This document shows, one piece after another, positions 24,428-32,367 of a DNA stretch of 64,000 bases (its first letter is position 1; the number at the start of each line of letters is the position of its first letter). The notes under the pieces are model-generated. The model was not told the DNA's origin. It ran no database searches and saw only the letters and a program-made list of their open reading frames with translations. Origin of the DNA: Meiothermus sp. (GTDB taxonomy: Bacteria > Deinococcota > Deinococci > Deinococcales > Thermaceae). Location of the stretch: assembly GCF_025060375.1 (NCBI RefSeq), contig NZ_JANXCG010000042.1, positions 1 through 64,000 on the forward strand. Direction: 5' to 3'. A program made the position numbers and the translations under genes.

Positions 24428-25261
24428 ATGGTTGTAGACGCCCATCAGCACTTTCTCTTTCCCAGCCGCGTCCACTACCCCTGGATGGCCGACCCCGCGC
24501 TGGCCCCTCTGCGCCGCGACTTTACCCCAGACGACCTGCGGCCCTGGCTCGAGGCCTGCGGGGTGGAGCGCACCATCCTGGTTCAGGCTCGCAGCAGCCT
24601 GGAGGAGACCCGTGAGCTGCTGCGCATTGCTGCCGAGGTGGGGTTTGTGGCAGGGGTGGTGGGCTGGGTGGACCTGCGCGACCCGGGGTTGGAACGGGTG
24701 CTGGATGAGCTTATGGCCCTGCCGGAGGGCCGTTACCTGGTGGGCCTCCGTCACCAGGTCCACGATGAGCCCGACCCAAACTGGCTGCTCCTCCCCGAAG
24801 TCCAGCGCGGCCTGGCGGTGGTGGCGGAGCGGGGGCTGGTCTATGACCTTTTGGTGCGAACCCGGGAGCTACCCGCCGCTTTGGCAGCGGTGCGGCGCTT
24901 TCCCGACCTTAGATTCGTGCTGGACCACCTGGCTAAGCCCAACATCGCCCAAAAGCAGTGGGACGGCTGGATTGATCGGCTGGAGCCCCTGGCCGATCAA
25001 CCCAACCTCTGGGCTAAGCTCTCCGGTTTGGTTACCGAGGCTGACTGGGGGCGCTGGAGGCCCGAGGACCTGGCCCCCTACATCCACAAGGCGCTGGAAC
25101 TGTTCGGTTCGGAGCGCTGCATGTTCGGCAGCGACTGGCCGGTCTGCACCCTGGCAGCGGACTACCGGCAGGTAAAGGAGGCGCTGGAGCTGGCCCTTTC
25201 CGAACCCAATCCGGCGGTTATGGGGGAGAACGCGGCCCGGGTTTATCGCCTTCCTACCTGA
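24428..25261 (+). CDS. Amidohydrolase-2 family hydrolase (sugar lactonase-like)
   Basis: Predicted 277 residues. The first metal-binding motif DAHQHF stands at the N-terminus, followed by LDHLAKPNI and the final metal Asp in FGSDWPV, the pattern of COG3618 proteins such as L-fuconolactonase and L-rhamnonolactonase. ATG 24428 is chosen because AGGAGG precedes it and because the DAHQH motif should lie within the first few residues; an upstream GTG overlaps the preceding stop. It converges on the TauE-like gene with one base between the stops. Substrate unknown. Confidence 0.82.
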   Translation: MVVDAHQHFLFPSRVHYPWMADPALAPLRRDFTPDDLRPWLEACGVERTILVQARSSLEETRELLRIAAEVGFVAGVVGWVDLRDPGLERVLDELMALPEGRYLVGLRHQVHDEPDPNWLLLPEVQRGLAVVAERGLVYDLLVRTRELPAALAAVRRFPDLRFVLDHLAKPNIAQKQWDGWIDRLEPLADQPNLWAKLSGLVTEADWGRWRPEDLAPYIHKALELFGSERCMFGSDWPVCTLAADYRQVKEALELALSEPNPAVMGENAARVYRLPT

Positions 25262-25262
25262 A

Positions 25263-26027
25263 TCAGCCGTGCAGGGCTTTGGGCAGGTTTTGCCATAGTA
25301 TGAAGACGCCCATCGCCACCAGGAATCCTGCGAACCCCCGCCGCAGGGTGAGCTGGGGAATGGAAGCGGCTAGGCGGCCACCAAAAAGGCTGCCCAGTAT
25401 TCCCAACGCCGAGAAGAGCAGGACGATGTCCCAGTGGATGGTGTACCCCTGCTCGGGGAGCAGGTGCAGGTACTTGTAGAAGCCGCTGGCCGACTTCATC
25501 GCTACGATAAGGAGGCTGGTGCCCACCGCCAGGTGCATGGGCAGCCCACCCAGCAGGACCAGGGCCGGGACTATCAGAAACCCGCCGCCCACCCCCACCA
25601 GGCCGGTAAGGGCCCCTACCACTAGCCCGTCCAACAGTATCTTGAGAGGAGCGCGCTTCTGGGGGTTGGCCTCGAGCCGGGGCGGGCGGAACATCATGTA
25701 GGCTGCCAGCAGCATCACCAGGGCGAAGAGCCCAAGTTGCCAGACCCCCGGCACCCACTTGGACAGGTAGGCCCCCAGGTAGGTTCCCGCCATTCCCGGA
25801 AGGCCAAACCAGACCACATTCCGCCAGTCGACCAGTCCTTTGCGGGCGTAGGGAATCGCGCCTGCCAGCGCAATTAGGCCCACGATGGCCAGCGACTCGG
25901 CGATGGCCAGCTTGTCGGGTTCGCCCACCAAGTAGACCAGGATGGGCACGGTGAGGATGGAACCCCCTGAGCCCAGCATGCCCAGGGCCAGCCCGATCAG
26001 AACTGCGCCGGTGAGGGCTAGGAACAC
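25263..26027 (-). CDS. TauE/SafE-family sulfur-compound exporter
   Basis: Protein of 254 residues with about seven to eight hydrophobic segments and the two family repeats, visible as LGMLGSGGSILTVPILVYL and LTGLVGVGGGFLIVPALVLL. The family exports sulfite, sulfoacetate and related anions. As the last gene of a rhodanese cluster it probably removes sulfite or thiosulfate formed during sulfide oxidation. The GTG start has AAGGAGG 4-5 bases upstream and lies 10 bases inside the preceding rhodanese gene. Confidence 0.87.
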   Translation of the reverse strand: MFLALTGAVLIGLALGMLGSGGSILTVPILVYLVGEPDKLAIAESLAIVGLIALAGAIPYARKGLVDWRNVVWFGLPGMAGTYLGAYLSKWVPGVWQLGLFALVMLLAAYMMFRPPRLEANPQKRAPLKILLDGLVVGALTGLVGVGGGFLIVPALVLLGGLPMHLAVGTSLLIVAMKSASGFYKYLHLLPEQGYTIHWDIVLLFSALGILGSLFGGRLAASIPQLTLRRGFAGFLVAMGVFILWQNLPKALHG

Positions 26028-26344
26028 TGGGCCTCCTTGCCACAGGTTCGCTCGAGGGGGTACCCCTGAGCGGTGTAGCCCTGGACGCCCCCCATCAGCC
26101 GGCCTACCTCAAACCCTTCGTAGGCCAGCACCTCGGCAGCCAGGCTTGCCCGGCTTCCTGTGGCGCAGATGGTCACGATGGGGCTTTTTAGCTCACCTAG
26201 GTGCTCGAGAAGGCGCTCCAGGGGCAGGTTGCGCGAGCCTGGGATATGCCCCAGGGCGTACTCTTCGGGTGAGCGCACATCCAGGAGCAAGGCGCCCCGC
26301 TTCTGCCAGAGGGAGAGCTCGGTAGGGAAGATGTCCTGCATCAT
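26018..26344 (-). CDS. Single-domain rhodanese (sulfurtransferase)
   Basis: Predicted 108 residues, one rhodanese domain: LLLDVRSPEEYALGHIPGS near the N-terminus, active-site loop CATGSRA (Cys about residue 64), and GGVQGY near the end. The C-terminus holds two further Cys (TCGKEAQCS), which is unusual and could relay persulfide sulfur. The ATG overlaps the stop of the upstream rhodanese gene (ATGA). Second to last in the sulfur operon. Confidence 0.85.
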   Translation of the reverse strand: MMQDIFPTELSLWQKRGALLLDVRSPEEYALGHIPGSRNLPLERLLEHLGELKSPIVTICATGSRASLAAEVLAYEGFEVGRLMGGVQGYTAQGYPLERTCGKEAQCS

Positions 26345-26679
26345 TTCACCGGTAGCTTTGCCCGTTTCCAAGCTTCCAGGCCGCCTGCCAGGTTGTACAC
26401 GCGGTAGCCCTTCTCGGCCAAAAAGCGGGCGGCCTGGGCGCTGCGGGCCCCGCTGCGGCACTGGCAGATGATTTCCTTATCCTTGGGGAGCTGCGCCCAC
26501 TCGGTGGGTAGCCGGTCCAGCGGAAGGCTCAAGGAGCCCGGAATCTTTTCCTCCTTGCGTTCCAGGGGGGTGCGCACGTCTAGGATGATGGCCCCCGCCT
26601 TGGCCTTCTGGTGAGCCTCCTCTGGACTTAGGCGGGCCACCCGGCTAGCCCCAAGCAGGTTTTTGAACCAGCCAATCAA
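26341..26679 (-). CDS. Single-domain rhodanese with N-terminal hydrophobic stretch
   Basis: Protein of 112 residues: LSPEEAHQK and LDVRTPLERKEEKIPGSLSLP, active-site loop CRSGARSA (Cys about residue 75), and NLAGGLEAWK. The first 16 residues (MIGWFKNLLGASRVAR) are amphipathic and may touch the membrane. It is coupled to genes on both sides by ATGA overlaps. Sulfur acceptor unknown. Confidence 0.86.
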   Translation of the reverse strand: MIGWFKNLLGASRVARLSPEEAHQKAKAGAIILDVRTPLERKEEKIPGSLSLPLDRLPTEWAQLPKDKEIICQCRSGARSAQAARFLAEKGYRVYNLAGGLEAWKRAKLPVK

Positions 26680-27338
26680 CGCTCCACCTCGAGCCCCGCG
26701 GCCATCCAGCCGTAGGTACCGCCTTCAAGGTTCCCCACCAGACTTCCCTCGAAACCCTGCCCCACCAGGTACTCCGCCGCCTGGGAAGAGCGGTTGCCCG
26801 AAGCGCAGACCAGCAGCAACTTGCGGTCTTTGGGTAGTCTGCCCACCTCGGCGGCAAGGCGGCCTAGGGGGATGTTCACCGCTCCGGGGACGTGCCCCAT
26901 GGCGTACTCGTATGGCTCCCGCACATCCACCACGTAGGCCCCTTCCTGGATCCAGGCCTGAGCTTCCTGAGGGGTAAGCTCGGTGAAGGCGGTGCTGGAG
27001 CGAACGGCCTCCTGGGGCTCGGTGTCCAGCGGCAGCCCGGCCTGGTACCAGGCCAGGATGCCCCCATCCAGGTTTAGGATATTCGGGTAGCCTTTTGCGG
27101 AGAGCCAGGCCGCGGCCTGGGCGCTGCGGGCCCCGCTTCGGCAGTAGAGCACCACGGGCTCATCCTTGGGAATCTCCTGGTGCCGCGCGGCGAATTCCGA
27201 AAGGGGTATGAGGCGGGCGCCCTCGATTCGTGCCTGGGCAAACTCCTCGGGCTCGCGCACGTCTACGAAAAGGGTGTTCTGCTCCTGCAGCTTACGGGCT
27301 TCGGTGGGGCTGATGTCCTTGTATGGAACGGTGAGCAT
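26676..27338 (-). CDS. Double-domain rhodanese with two intact active sites
   Basis: Predicted 220 residues, two complete rhodanese domains. Domain 1 has FVDVREPEEFAQARIEGAR and YCRSGARSAQAA; domain 2 has VVDVREPYEYAMGHVPGA and VCASGNRSSQAA. In typical two-domain thiosulfate sulfurtransferases only the second domain keeps the Cys; here both do. GGAGG about 7 bases before the ATG fixes the start. Between a single-domain rhodanese (11 bases upstream) and another that it overlaps. Confidence 0.87.
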   Translation of the reverse strand: MLTVPYKDISPTEARKLQEQNTLFVDVREPEEFAQARIEGARLIPLSEFAARHQEIPKDEPVVLYCRSGARSAQAAAWLSAKGYPNILNLDGGILAWYQAGLPLDTEPQEAVRSSTAFTELTPQEAQAWIQEGAYVVDVREPYEYAMGHVPGAVNIPLGRLAAEVGRLPKDRKLLLVCASGNRSSQAAEYLVGQGFEGSLVGNLEGGTYGWMAAGLEVER

Positions 27339-27349
27339 ACGATTCCTCC

Positions 27350-27658
27350 CTAAATTGGGCTTGCACAGGGAATCCCGGCCTCGCGCCAGGCTTTTATCCC
27401 TCCCTCGAGCTGCCAGACCCTCCTGTAGCCCAACCGCTGTAGGGTCTTTAGCGCTTCTTGTGAGCGGTTGCCGCTGCGGCAGTAGAGCAGGGTGGGCGCC
27501 TCGCGCTCGAGGTAAAGGGGAGCCAGCTGCTCCAGCTTGGATAGGGGCAGCCGAAGGGCCCCAGGTAGGAGGCCTTCGGCCCACTCGTGGGGTTCACGGA
27601 CATCCACCACCTGGTAGCGCTCTAGGGTTTGATAGGCAGTGCGAACGTCAAGGTTCAC
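27350..27658 (-). CDS. Single-domain rhodanese
   Basis: Predicted 102 residues: VVDVREPHEWAEGLLPGALR, active-site loop YCRSGNRSQEAL and QLEGGIKAWREAG, with a Cys near the end (GIPCASP). The GTG at 27658 is chosen because AGGAGG lies 5 bases before it; another GTG two codons upstream fits the spacing less well. A gap of 102 bases separates it from the persulfide dioxygenase gene. That gap holds the GC palindrome GTCGCGGCGCGAC, without a T tract. Confidence 0.85.
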   Translation of the reverse strand: MNLDVRTAYQTLERYQVVDVREPHEWAEGLLPGALRLPLSKLEQLAPLYLEREAPTLLYCRSGNRSQEALKTLQRLGYRRVWQLEGGIKAWREAGIPCASPI

Positions 27659-27760
27659 GCACACCTCCTCTGGTTGCTTGGACTGCCTGCATCTAGCACT
27701 TAGCTTACCTGGTCCGGTCAGGGATTGGGACAGCCGGTAGCTTCGTCGCGGCGCGACAGC

Positions 27761-29203
27761 CTAGACCGCTGCCGGTACGCGGCCTGGGCCCTTTTCCACA
27801 GGAAATCCCTCCTGCTGCCAAGCCCGGATGCCCCCGGTCAGGTTTATCAGGTTGGTGAAACCAGCTGCCATCAGGGCGCTTATGGCCGTAGAGGAGCGGT
27901 CGCCTCCCAGGCAGTGCACCACCACCGGACGGTCCTTGGGTATCTGGCTGAGCTGCCTCATTACCCGGCCCGCATGGATGTTCAAGGCTCCCGGGATGTG
28001 GCCAGCTTGGTACTCGTCGGCCCCACGCACGTCAAGCACAAAGAGTTCACCCTTCTCCCAGCGGGCTTTGGCTTCTGCGGCGGTAATCTGGGGTACGACC
28101 TCCAGCTCGCCTTGGGCGTAGTTCTCTAGCCCCGGAATGAAGCCAACCACCCGGTCCAGCCCGATGCGGATGAGCTGCTTGACCAGTTCTGGCACCCGCT
28201 CGGGAGCGGCGAGCAGGATCAGATCGCGCTCGTAGGGCAGAAGCCAACCTGCCCAGGTGGAGAAGTTTTTGTTTGCGGGGATGTTGATGGCACCCTTGAT
28301 GTGGCCTCCGGCAAAGGCTAGCTTGTCGCGGGTATCCACCAGCAGGGCTCCTGCCGCCAGCTGTTGGCGGAAGGCTTCTGGGGTGAGCTGGGGAGGCTCA
28401 GGAAGCCTTCCTAGGATGGGCATTCCATCGCGGTTGAGCCGCTTCATCTGTGCGAAGTAGTAGGGGGCCTCCGGCTGGCCCGAGAGCAGGGCTCTGACGA
28501 AGCCTTCCTCGTCGTTCCTGCGGAGGTAGTCGGCCCACCAGGCGAAGCGCCGCTCATACCCCACAGTGGTGCTTGCCACCGCTCCTAAGCCCTTGCCGCA
28601 GGCGCTGCCGGCTCCATGTCCGGGCCAGACCTGCACGTAGTCAGGAAGGGAGAGGAACTTTTCCCTGAGGCTTCGGAACATCCGACGGGCTCCCGGTTCG
28701 GCTGTGCCCTGAATGCCTGCTGCCTCCTCCAGCAGGTCGGGACGGCCCACATCCCCTACGAAGACAAAGTCGCCGGTTAGGAAAAACCCGGGTTCGCTGG
28801 CCGTAGCCCCGTCCTGGACGAGGAAGCTTAGGTGCTCAGGTGTGTGCCCGGGGGTGTGCACTGCGGTAAGGGTGATGTTGCCAACTTTGATCTGGTCCCC
28901 GTCTTTGAGGAGTTGGTACTCAAATCCCTCCAGACCCCTGTACTTCCAGTTTTCGTCCCCTTCGTCGCTCAAATAAAGCTTAGCCCCGGTGGCCTTGGCT
29001 AGCTCGCGGGCCCCAGAGAGGTAGTCTGCGTGGATGTGGGTCTCGGTAACGGCCACGATCTTCATACCGTTCTTCTGGGCTTCTTCCAGGTAAACCTGGA
29101 TGTCCCGCCGAGGGTCCACCACCACAGCCAGCCCGGCCGCCTGGCAACCGATGAAGTAGCTACCCTGGGCTAAGCCTTCCTCGTAAATGTGCTTGAAGAG
29201 CAT
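27761..29203 (-). CDS. Persulfide dioxygenase-rhodanese fusion (CstB/ETHE1-like)
   Basis: Protein of 480 residues. The metallo-beta-lactamase domain (about 1-245) has THIHADYLSG in place of the usual HxHxDH, VHTPGHTPEH and LTGDFVFVGDVGRPDL, which supply the iron ligands of persulfide dioxygenases. The first rhodanese domain (about 270-360) has lost the Cys (LLAAPERVPE). The second (about 375-475) keeps it in VVHCLGGDRSST. CstB-type proteins turn persulfides into sulfite and thiosulfate. GGAGGAGG precedes the ATG by about 7 bases. The promoter just upstream is flanked by two palindromes. Confidence 0.9.
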   Translation of the reverse strand: MLFKHIYEEGLAQGSYFIGCQAAGLAVVVDPRRDIQVYLEEAQKNGMKIVAVTETHIHADYLSGARELAKATGAKLYLSDEGDENWKYRGLEGFEYQLLKDGDQIKVGNITLTAVHTPGHTPEHLSFLVQDGATASEPGFFLTGDFVFVGDVGRPDLLEEAAGIQGTAEPGARRMFRSLREKFLSLPDYVQVWPGHGAGSACGKGLGAVASTTVGYERRFAWWADYLRRNDEEGFVRALLSGQPEAPYYFAQMKRLNRDGMPILGRLPEPPQLTPEAFRQQLAAGALLVDTRDKLAFAGGHIKGAINIPANKNFSTWAGWLLPYERDLILLAAPERVPELVKQLIRIGLDRVVGFIPGLENYAQGELEVVPQITAAEAKARWEKGELFVLDVRGADEYQAGHIPGALNIHAGRVMRQLSQIPKDRPVVVHCLGGDRSSTAISALMAAGFTNLINLTGGIRAWQQEGFPVEKGPGRVPAAV

Positions 29204-29228
29204 CGGCGAACCTCCTCCCCCATACCAT

Positions 29229-29270
29229 ATATCCCTATGGGGTATCTTGTCAAATACCCCCAGGGGATAT
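29229..29270 (-). promoter_or_regulatory. CsoR/CstR-like operator pair around a TTGACA promoter
   Basis: Two 17-base near-palindromes, ATATCCCTATGGGGTAT (29229-29245) and ATACCCCCAGGGGATAT (29254-29270), are inverted copies of one another, identical in all but the central 3 bases, with centres 25 bases apart. On the minus strand a perfect TTGACA (29253-29248) lies between them, and the first palindrome occupies the spacer to TATGGT. ATACCCC..GGGGTAT is the type of site bound by CsoR-family repressors such as the persulfide sensor CstR. The second palindrome touches the stop codon of the SQR gene. Confidence 0.75.
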
Positions 29271-30544
29271 TAAGCCCGCCCTCTGAGCATCAGGTGCCAG
29301 TACATGAGGGGTAGGCCGTACTTTTTCAGGAGCCACATGTCGTAGCGCTCCTTTTGGGTGTTTATGGGCAGCGTGGGGTGCCAGCGGTTGTCGTAGAGAA
29401 ACTCTGCCAGGAACATCTTCCCGTAGGCGGTGACCAAGGGGCAGGAGGTGTAGCCATCGTACCGCTTCTGGGGCTCTTTGCCCTTCATCACTGCAAGGAG
29501 GTTTTCCACCAACACCGGGGCCTGCTTGCGGATAGCAGCGCCTGTTTTTGAGGTGGGTAGGCTGCTGGCGTCTCCTAGGCTGAAGACATTGGGGTAGCGC
29601 ACGTGCTGGAGCGTGTGCTTGTCCACCTGAACCCAGCCCAAGGGGTTGCTGGGGTCCGCTAAGGGGCTTTGCTTGAGGAAATCGGGAGCGCTTTGGGGTG
29701 GGACAACGTGCAAGAAGTCGAAGGGCAGGGTTACGCGGGGCCTCGGTGCCTGAGGGTTGGCCGCTACCTGTGGGTGGTTGGGGGTGAACTCAAAGGTGGC
29801 CTCCTTCTTCTCCCCGTCTACCGCCACCAGCTCGTGGTGGAATTCGGTCCTTATGCCATAGCGAGCTACCACCCGGTCCAGCACCGCCTTGACCTCAGGG
29901 ACACCGAAAATGGTGGTGCCGGCTGAGCCGAAGATAATCTGGGTATCCTTAGCAAAGCCCTTTCGGCGCAGGTAGTCGGCGGCTAGGTACATGATTTTCT
30001 GAGGGGCACCACCGCACTTGATGGGGGTACCGGGTGCTGTGAAGAGGGCCACCCCGCCTTTCAAGCCTTGGAGGAACGTCCAGGTTTTGGGGGCGAGGTC
30101 GTAGCGGTAGTTGCTGGTCACCCCATTTCGGCCCAAGGTTGCCTCCAGACCTTCAACCTTGTGCCAATCAAGCTGGATGCCGGCGGCGACCACCAGGAAG
30201 TCGTAGCGGATTTCCCTTCCGCCTTGGGTACGCACGATCTGCCGGTCGGGGTCTACCTCTGCTGCGGCGTCGCGGAGCCAGCTGACCCCTGCAGGGATGT
30301 AGTTCTTCGTAGGCCGTACAGTGGCCTCCGCGGGGTAAACCCCTCCCCCGACCAGCGTCCAGGCGGGCTGGTAGTAGTGTTGTTCGGAGGGCTCGAGTAC
30401 CCCTACGCCTTCCACCCCTCTGCGGCGAAGTTGGGCCGCAACTGTGAGCCCCGCAGTGCCTCCACCTACGATTAGAATCCGCTGGTGAACCCGCTCTTTG
30501 GGCGTTGCCTTTGTTTCCTGTGTGCCTTTTTCGCGCAGGACCAT
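29270..30544 (-). CDS. sqr: Sulfide:quinone oxidoreductase
   Basis: Predicted 424 residues. FAD-binding ILIVGGGTAGLTVAAQLRR lies near residue 23. The redox Cys residues are in PIKCGGAPQKIMYL (about 177) and TSCPLVTAYGK (C-terminal part), the pattern of type II enzymes like mitochondrial SQOR. The C-terminal region (YDMWLLKKYGLPLMYWHLML) is amphipathic and suits membrane attachment. It oxidises sulfide to persulfide and passes electrons to quinone. The ATG at 30544 has GGAGGT 4-5 bases upstream. It diverges from a LysR gene and precedes the persulfide dioxygenase. Confidence 0.9.
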   Translation of the reverse strand: MVLREKGTQETKATPKERVHQRILIVGGGTAGLTVAAQLRRRGVEGVGVLEPSEQHYYQPAWTLVGGGVYPAEATVRPTKNYIPAGVSWLRDAAAEVDPDRQIVRTQGGREIRYDFLVVAAGIQLDWHKVEGLEATLGRNGVTSNYRYDLAPKTWTFLQGLKGGVALFTAPGTPIKCGGAPQKIMYLAADYLRRKGFAKDTQIIFGSAGTTIFGVPEVKAVLDRVVARYGIRTEFHHELVAVDGEKKEATFEFTPNHPQVAANPQAPRPRVTLPFDFLHVVPPQSAPDFLKQSPLADPSNPLGWVQVDKHTLQHVRYPNVFSLGDASSLPTSKTGAAIRKQAPVLVENLLAVMKGKEPQKRYDGYTSCPLVTAYGKMFLAEFLYDNRWHPTLPINTQKERYDMWLLKKYGLPLMYWHLMLRGRA

Positions 30545-30568
30545 GCTGACCTCCTGTTCTGTCACCCG

Positions 30569-30641
30569 TACCCCAAGGTTAGGCATAACCTTTTTTCTGA
30601 GCAAATAGCGAAAGGTTATGCACTTGTTCACGTTTGGGGTA
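30569..30641. promoter_or_regulatory. Nested palindromes between sqr and lysR
   Basis: An 11-base perfect inverted repeat, GCATAACCTTT (30583-30593) and AAAGGTTATGC (30611-30621), is nested within TACCCCAA (30569-30576) and TTGGGGTA (30634-30641). The inner repeat suits a LysR dimer or tetramer site. The outer arms resemble the ATACCCC half-sites before the dioxygenase gene. TATGAT at 30640-30645, overlapping the outer arm, is the likely -10 box of the lysR gene. Confidence 0.6.
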
Positions 30642-30659
30642 TGATGGTGGTGCTCGAGT

Positions 30660-31586
30660 ATGCGCCTTAACCCCCGCTACCTGGTGGTCTTCTGCGTGGT
30701 GGCCGAGCTGCGCAGCCTGAGTCGGGCTGCTGAGGTCTTGAACCTCAGCCAGCCCGCGGTGAGCAAGACCCTCAAGGCGCTGGAGAACGTGCTGCGGCAG
30801 TCCCTTTACGAGCGCACCCCCCAGGGCATCGTCCTTACCGAAGCGGGTAAAGCCCTTTTGCCTTACGCCTGTGCGGTCAACCGCAGTCTGGCCCATGCCA
30901 CTCGGTTCATCCAGGAGCGGCGCTACCGGCGCATTCCTAGGTTGGAGGTGGGCCTGGCCTGGAGCCTTATCCCTCGCTATCAAAACACGGTTCTCCTTTG
31001 GGCTAGGGCGCACCTGGGCCAGTGCGAGCTTCACCTGACCAATGGCACAACGTTGGAGCTTGTGGAGAGGATCTACCAGCGCGACCTGGATGCGGGGCTG
31101 GTCTTGGGGGGTACGGATGACCTGCCCGAACCCCTGTTGGCCCGTCGCCTTACCTCTGATGAGGTGGTGCTGGTGGTGGCCCCAGGCCACCCCTGGGCGG
31201 ATTTAGGGGGGGTTGCGCTGGGGCAGCTCGAGGGCGCGGTTCTCCTGGTGCCCCAGCGGAACTCCCGCCTGCGCTTGCGCCTGGAGCAGTTTTTGGAGCG
31301 GCACGGGATTGTACCGAAACAGGTGCTGGAGTGCGGCAGCCTTTACGGGGTCAAGGCCGCGGCCGCAGCTGGGTTGGGCATAGGGTTGGCCAGCCGTTCG
31401 TTTGTGGAGCCGGAGGTCGCAGCCGGTACACTACGGACCTTGCTCATCGAGGACGCGGGATTCTCCCTGGGGGTGCACTGGGTGGCTTACCCCGAGTCCT
31501 CGGTTGACCTGGCGGCTCGAGAGCTGCTCGAGGACCTGCGGGGTTACTTGGAGGCCCCTGCCCAACCTTTGGCCTCCCAGCCGTAG
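30660..31586 (+). CDS. LysR-family transcriptional regulator
   Basis: Protein of 308 residues. The N-terminal winged helix (SLSRAAEVLNLSQPAVSKTL, about 20-40) is followed by LYERTPQGIVLTEAGKALLP and a periplasmic-binding-like effector domain (about 95-295). It is transcribed away from sqr with a nested palindrome between them, the usual arrangement for control of the divergent gene. The effector is unknown; a sulfur compound is likely from context. Its 3' end overlaps the convergent trmL by 43 bases. Confidence 0.9.
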   Translation: MRLNPRYLVVFCVVAELRSLSRAAEVLNLSQPAVSKTLKALENVLRQSLYERTPQGIVLTEAGKALLPYACAVNRSLAHATRFIQERRYRRIPRLEVGLAWSLIPRYQNTVLLWARAHLGQCELHLTNGTTLELVERIYQRDLDAGLVLGGTDDLPEPLLARRLTSDEVVLVVAPGHPWADLGGVALGQLEGAVLLVPQRNSRLRLRLEQFLERHGIVPKQVLECGSLYGVKAAAAAGLGIGLASRSFVEPEVAAGTLRTLLIEDAGFSLGVHWVAYPESSVDLAARELLEDLRGYLEAPAQPLASQP

Positions 31587-32026
31587 ATCTGTCGCAGGGC
31601 CTCGTAGACCCCTACACCCACCGCCACCGCCAGGTTGAGCGAACGGGCCCCTCTACCCGGCATGGGGATGCTCACTGCGGGAAACCTCTCCAGCACCTCT
31701 TGGGGAAGCCCTCGGCTCTCTGGGCCGAACAGGAGGTAGTCGTTGGGGCGGTAGCGGGCGGCGGTGTAGGGAAGAGGGGCTTTGCTGCTGAAGGCCCAAA
31801 GCCGGGCGTCTGGAGGCAAGGAGTGCAGAAAAGCCTCCCAGGAGTCGTGCAGAACGGCGAGTACCTCCGGCCAGTAGTCTAGACCGGCCCGTTTGAGCCT
31901 GGAGCTTCCCCAGCGGAAGCCAAGGGGGCGGATTAGGTGCAGCTCTGCTCCGGTAACCGCGCAGGTGCGGGCGATGTTGCCGGTGTTTTGGGGGATTTCG
32001 GGTTGGTAGAGCACGACCTTTACCAC
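31544..32026 (-). CDS. trmL: tRNA (cytidine(34)-2'-O)-methyltransferase
   Basis: Protein of 160 residues, a minimal SPOUT methyltransferase: VVLYQPEIPQNTGNIARTCA at the N-terminus, LLFGPESRGLP and MPGRGARSLNLAVAVGVGVYEALRQ at the knotted C-terminus. It methylates the wobble ribose of tRNA-Leu species. It lies 5 bases after the DUF190 gene, last in a crcB-DUF190-trmL run. Confidence 0.9.
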   Translation of the reverse strand: MVKVVLYQPEIPQNTGNIARTCAVTGAELHLIRPLGFRWGSSRLKRAGLDYWPEVLAVLHDSWEAFLHSLPPDARLWAFSSKAPLPYTAARYRPNDYLLFGPESRGLPQEVLERFPAVSIPMPGRGARSLNLAVAVGVGVYEALRQIYGWEAKGWAGASK

Positions 32027-32031
32027 GGCAA

Positions 32032-32367
32032 CTAGTCGCGAGAGCGGTATTGAATGACCTCTACCTTCTCCATGGTAACGAGGCCTTCCCGTACCATCCG
32101 CTCGAGGGTGGGGAGGAAGGACTGAATTTTCTCCTCAGTGTCCACGATTTCAACGCAAACCGGTAGGTCTTCGGAGAGCTGCAGAATTTTGGCGGTGCGG
32201 ATGCGGGAGTGGGCCCCAAACCCCATAAAGCCCCTCAGGACGGTGGCCCCTGCCAAGCCGGCCCTCCTGGCCTCTAGGACGATGGCCTCGTAGAGGGGCT
32301 GTCCCTGCCATTTGTCGGACTCCCCTAGAAAAATCCGCACCAGCTTGGCTTCCCCTTGGAGTTTCAC
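32032..32367 (-). CDS. DUF190 (PII-like) protein
   Basis: Predicted 111 residues: LVRIFLGESDKWQGQPLYEA at the start, GLAGATVLRGFMGFG, then LPVCVEIVDTEEKIQSFLP, the DUF190 pattern with a ferredoxin-like fold related to PII proteins. It is commonly paired with CrcB, and here its GTG overlaps the crcB stop (GTGA), so the two products are made together. Role in fluoride handling is unproven; a regulator of the channel is a reasonable guess. Confidence 0.85.
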   Translation of the reverse strand: MKLQGEAKLVRIFLGESDKWQGQPLYEAIVLEARRAGLAGATVLRGFMGFGAHSRIRTAKILQLSEDLPVCVEIVDTEEKIQSFLPTLERMVREGLVTMEKVEVIQYRSRD

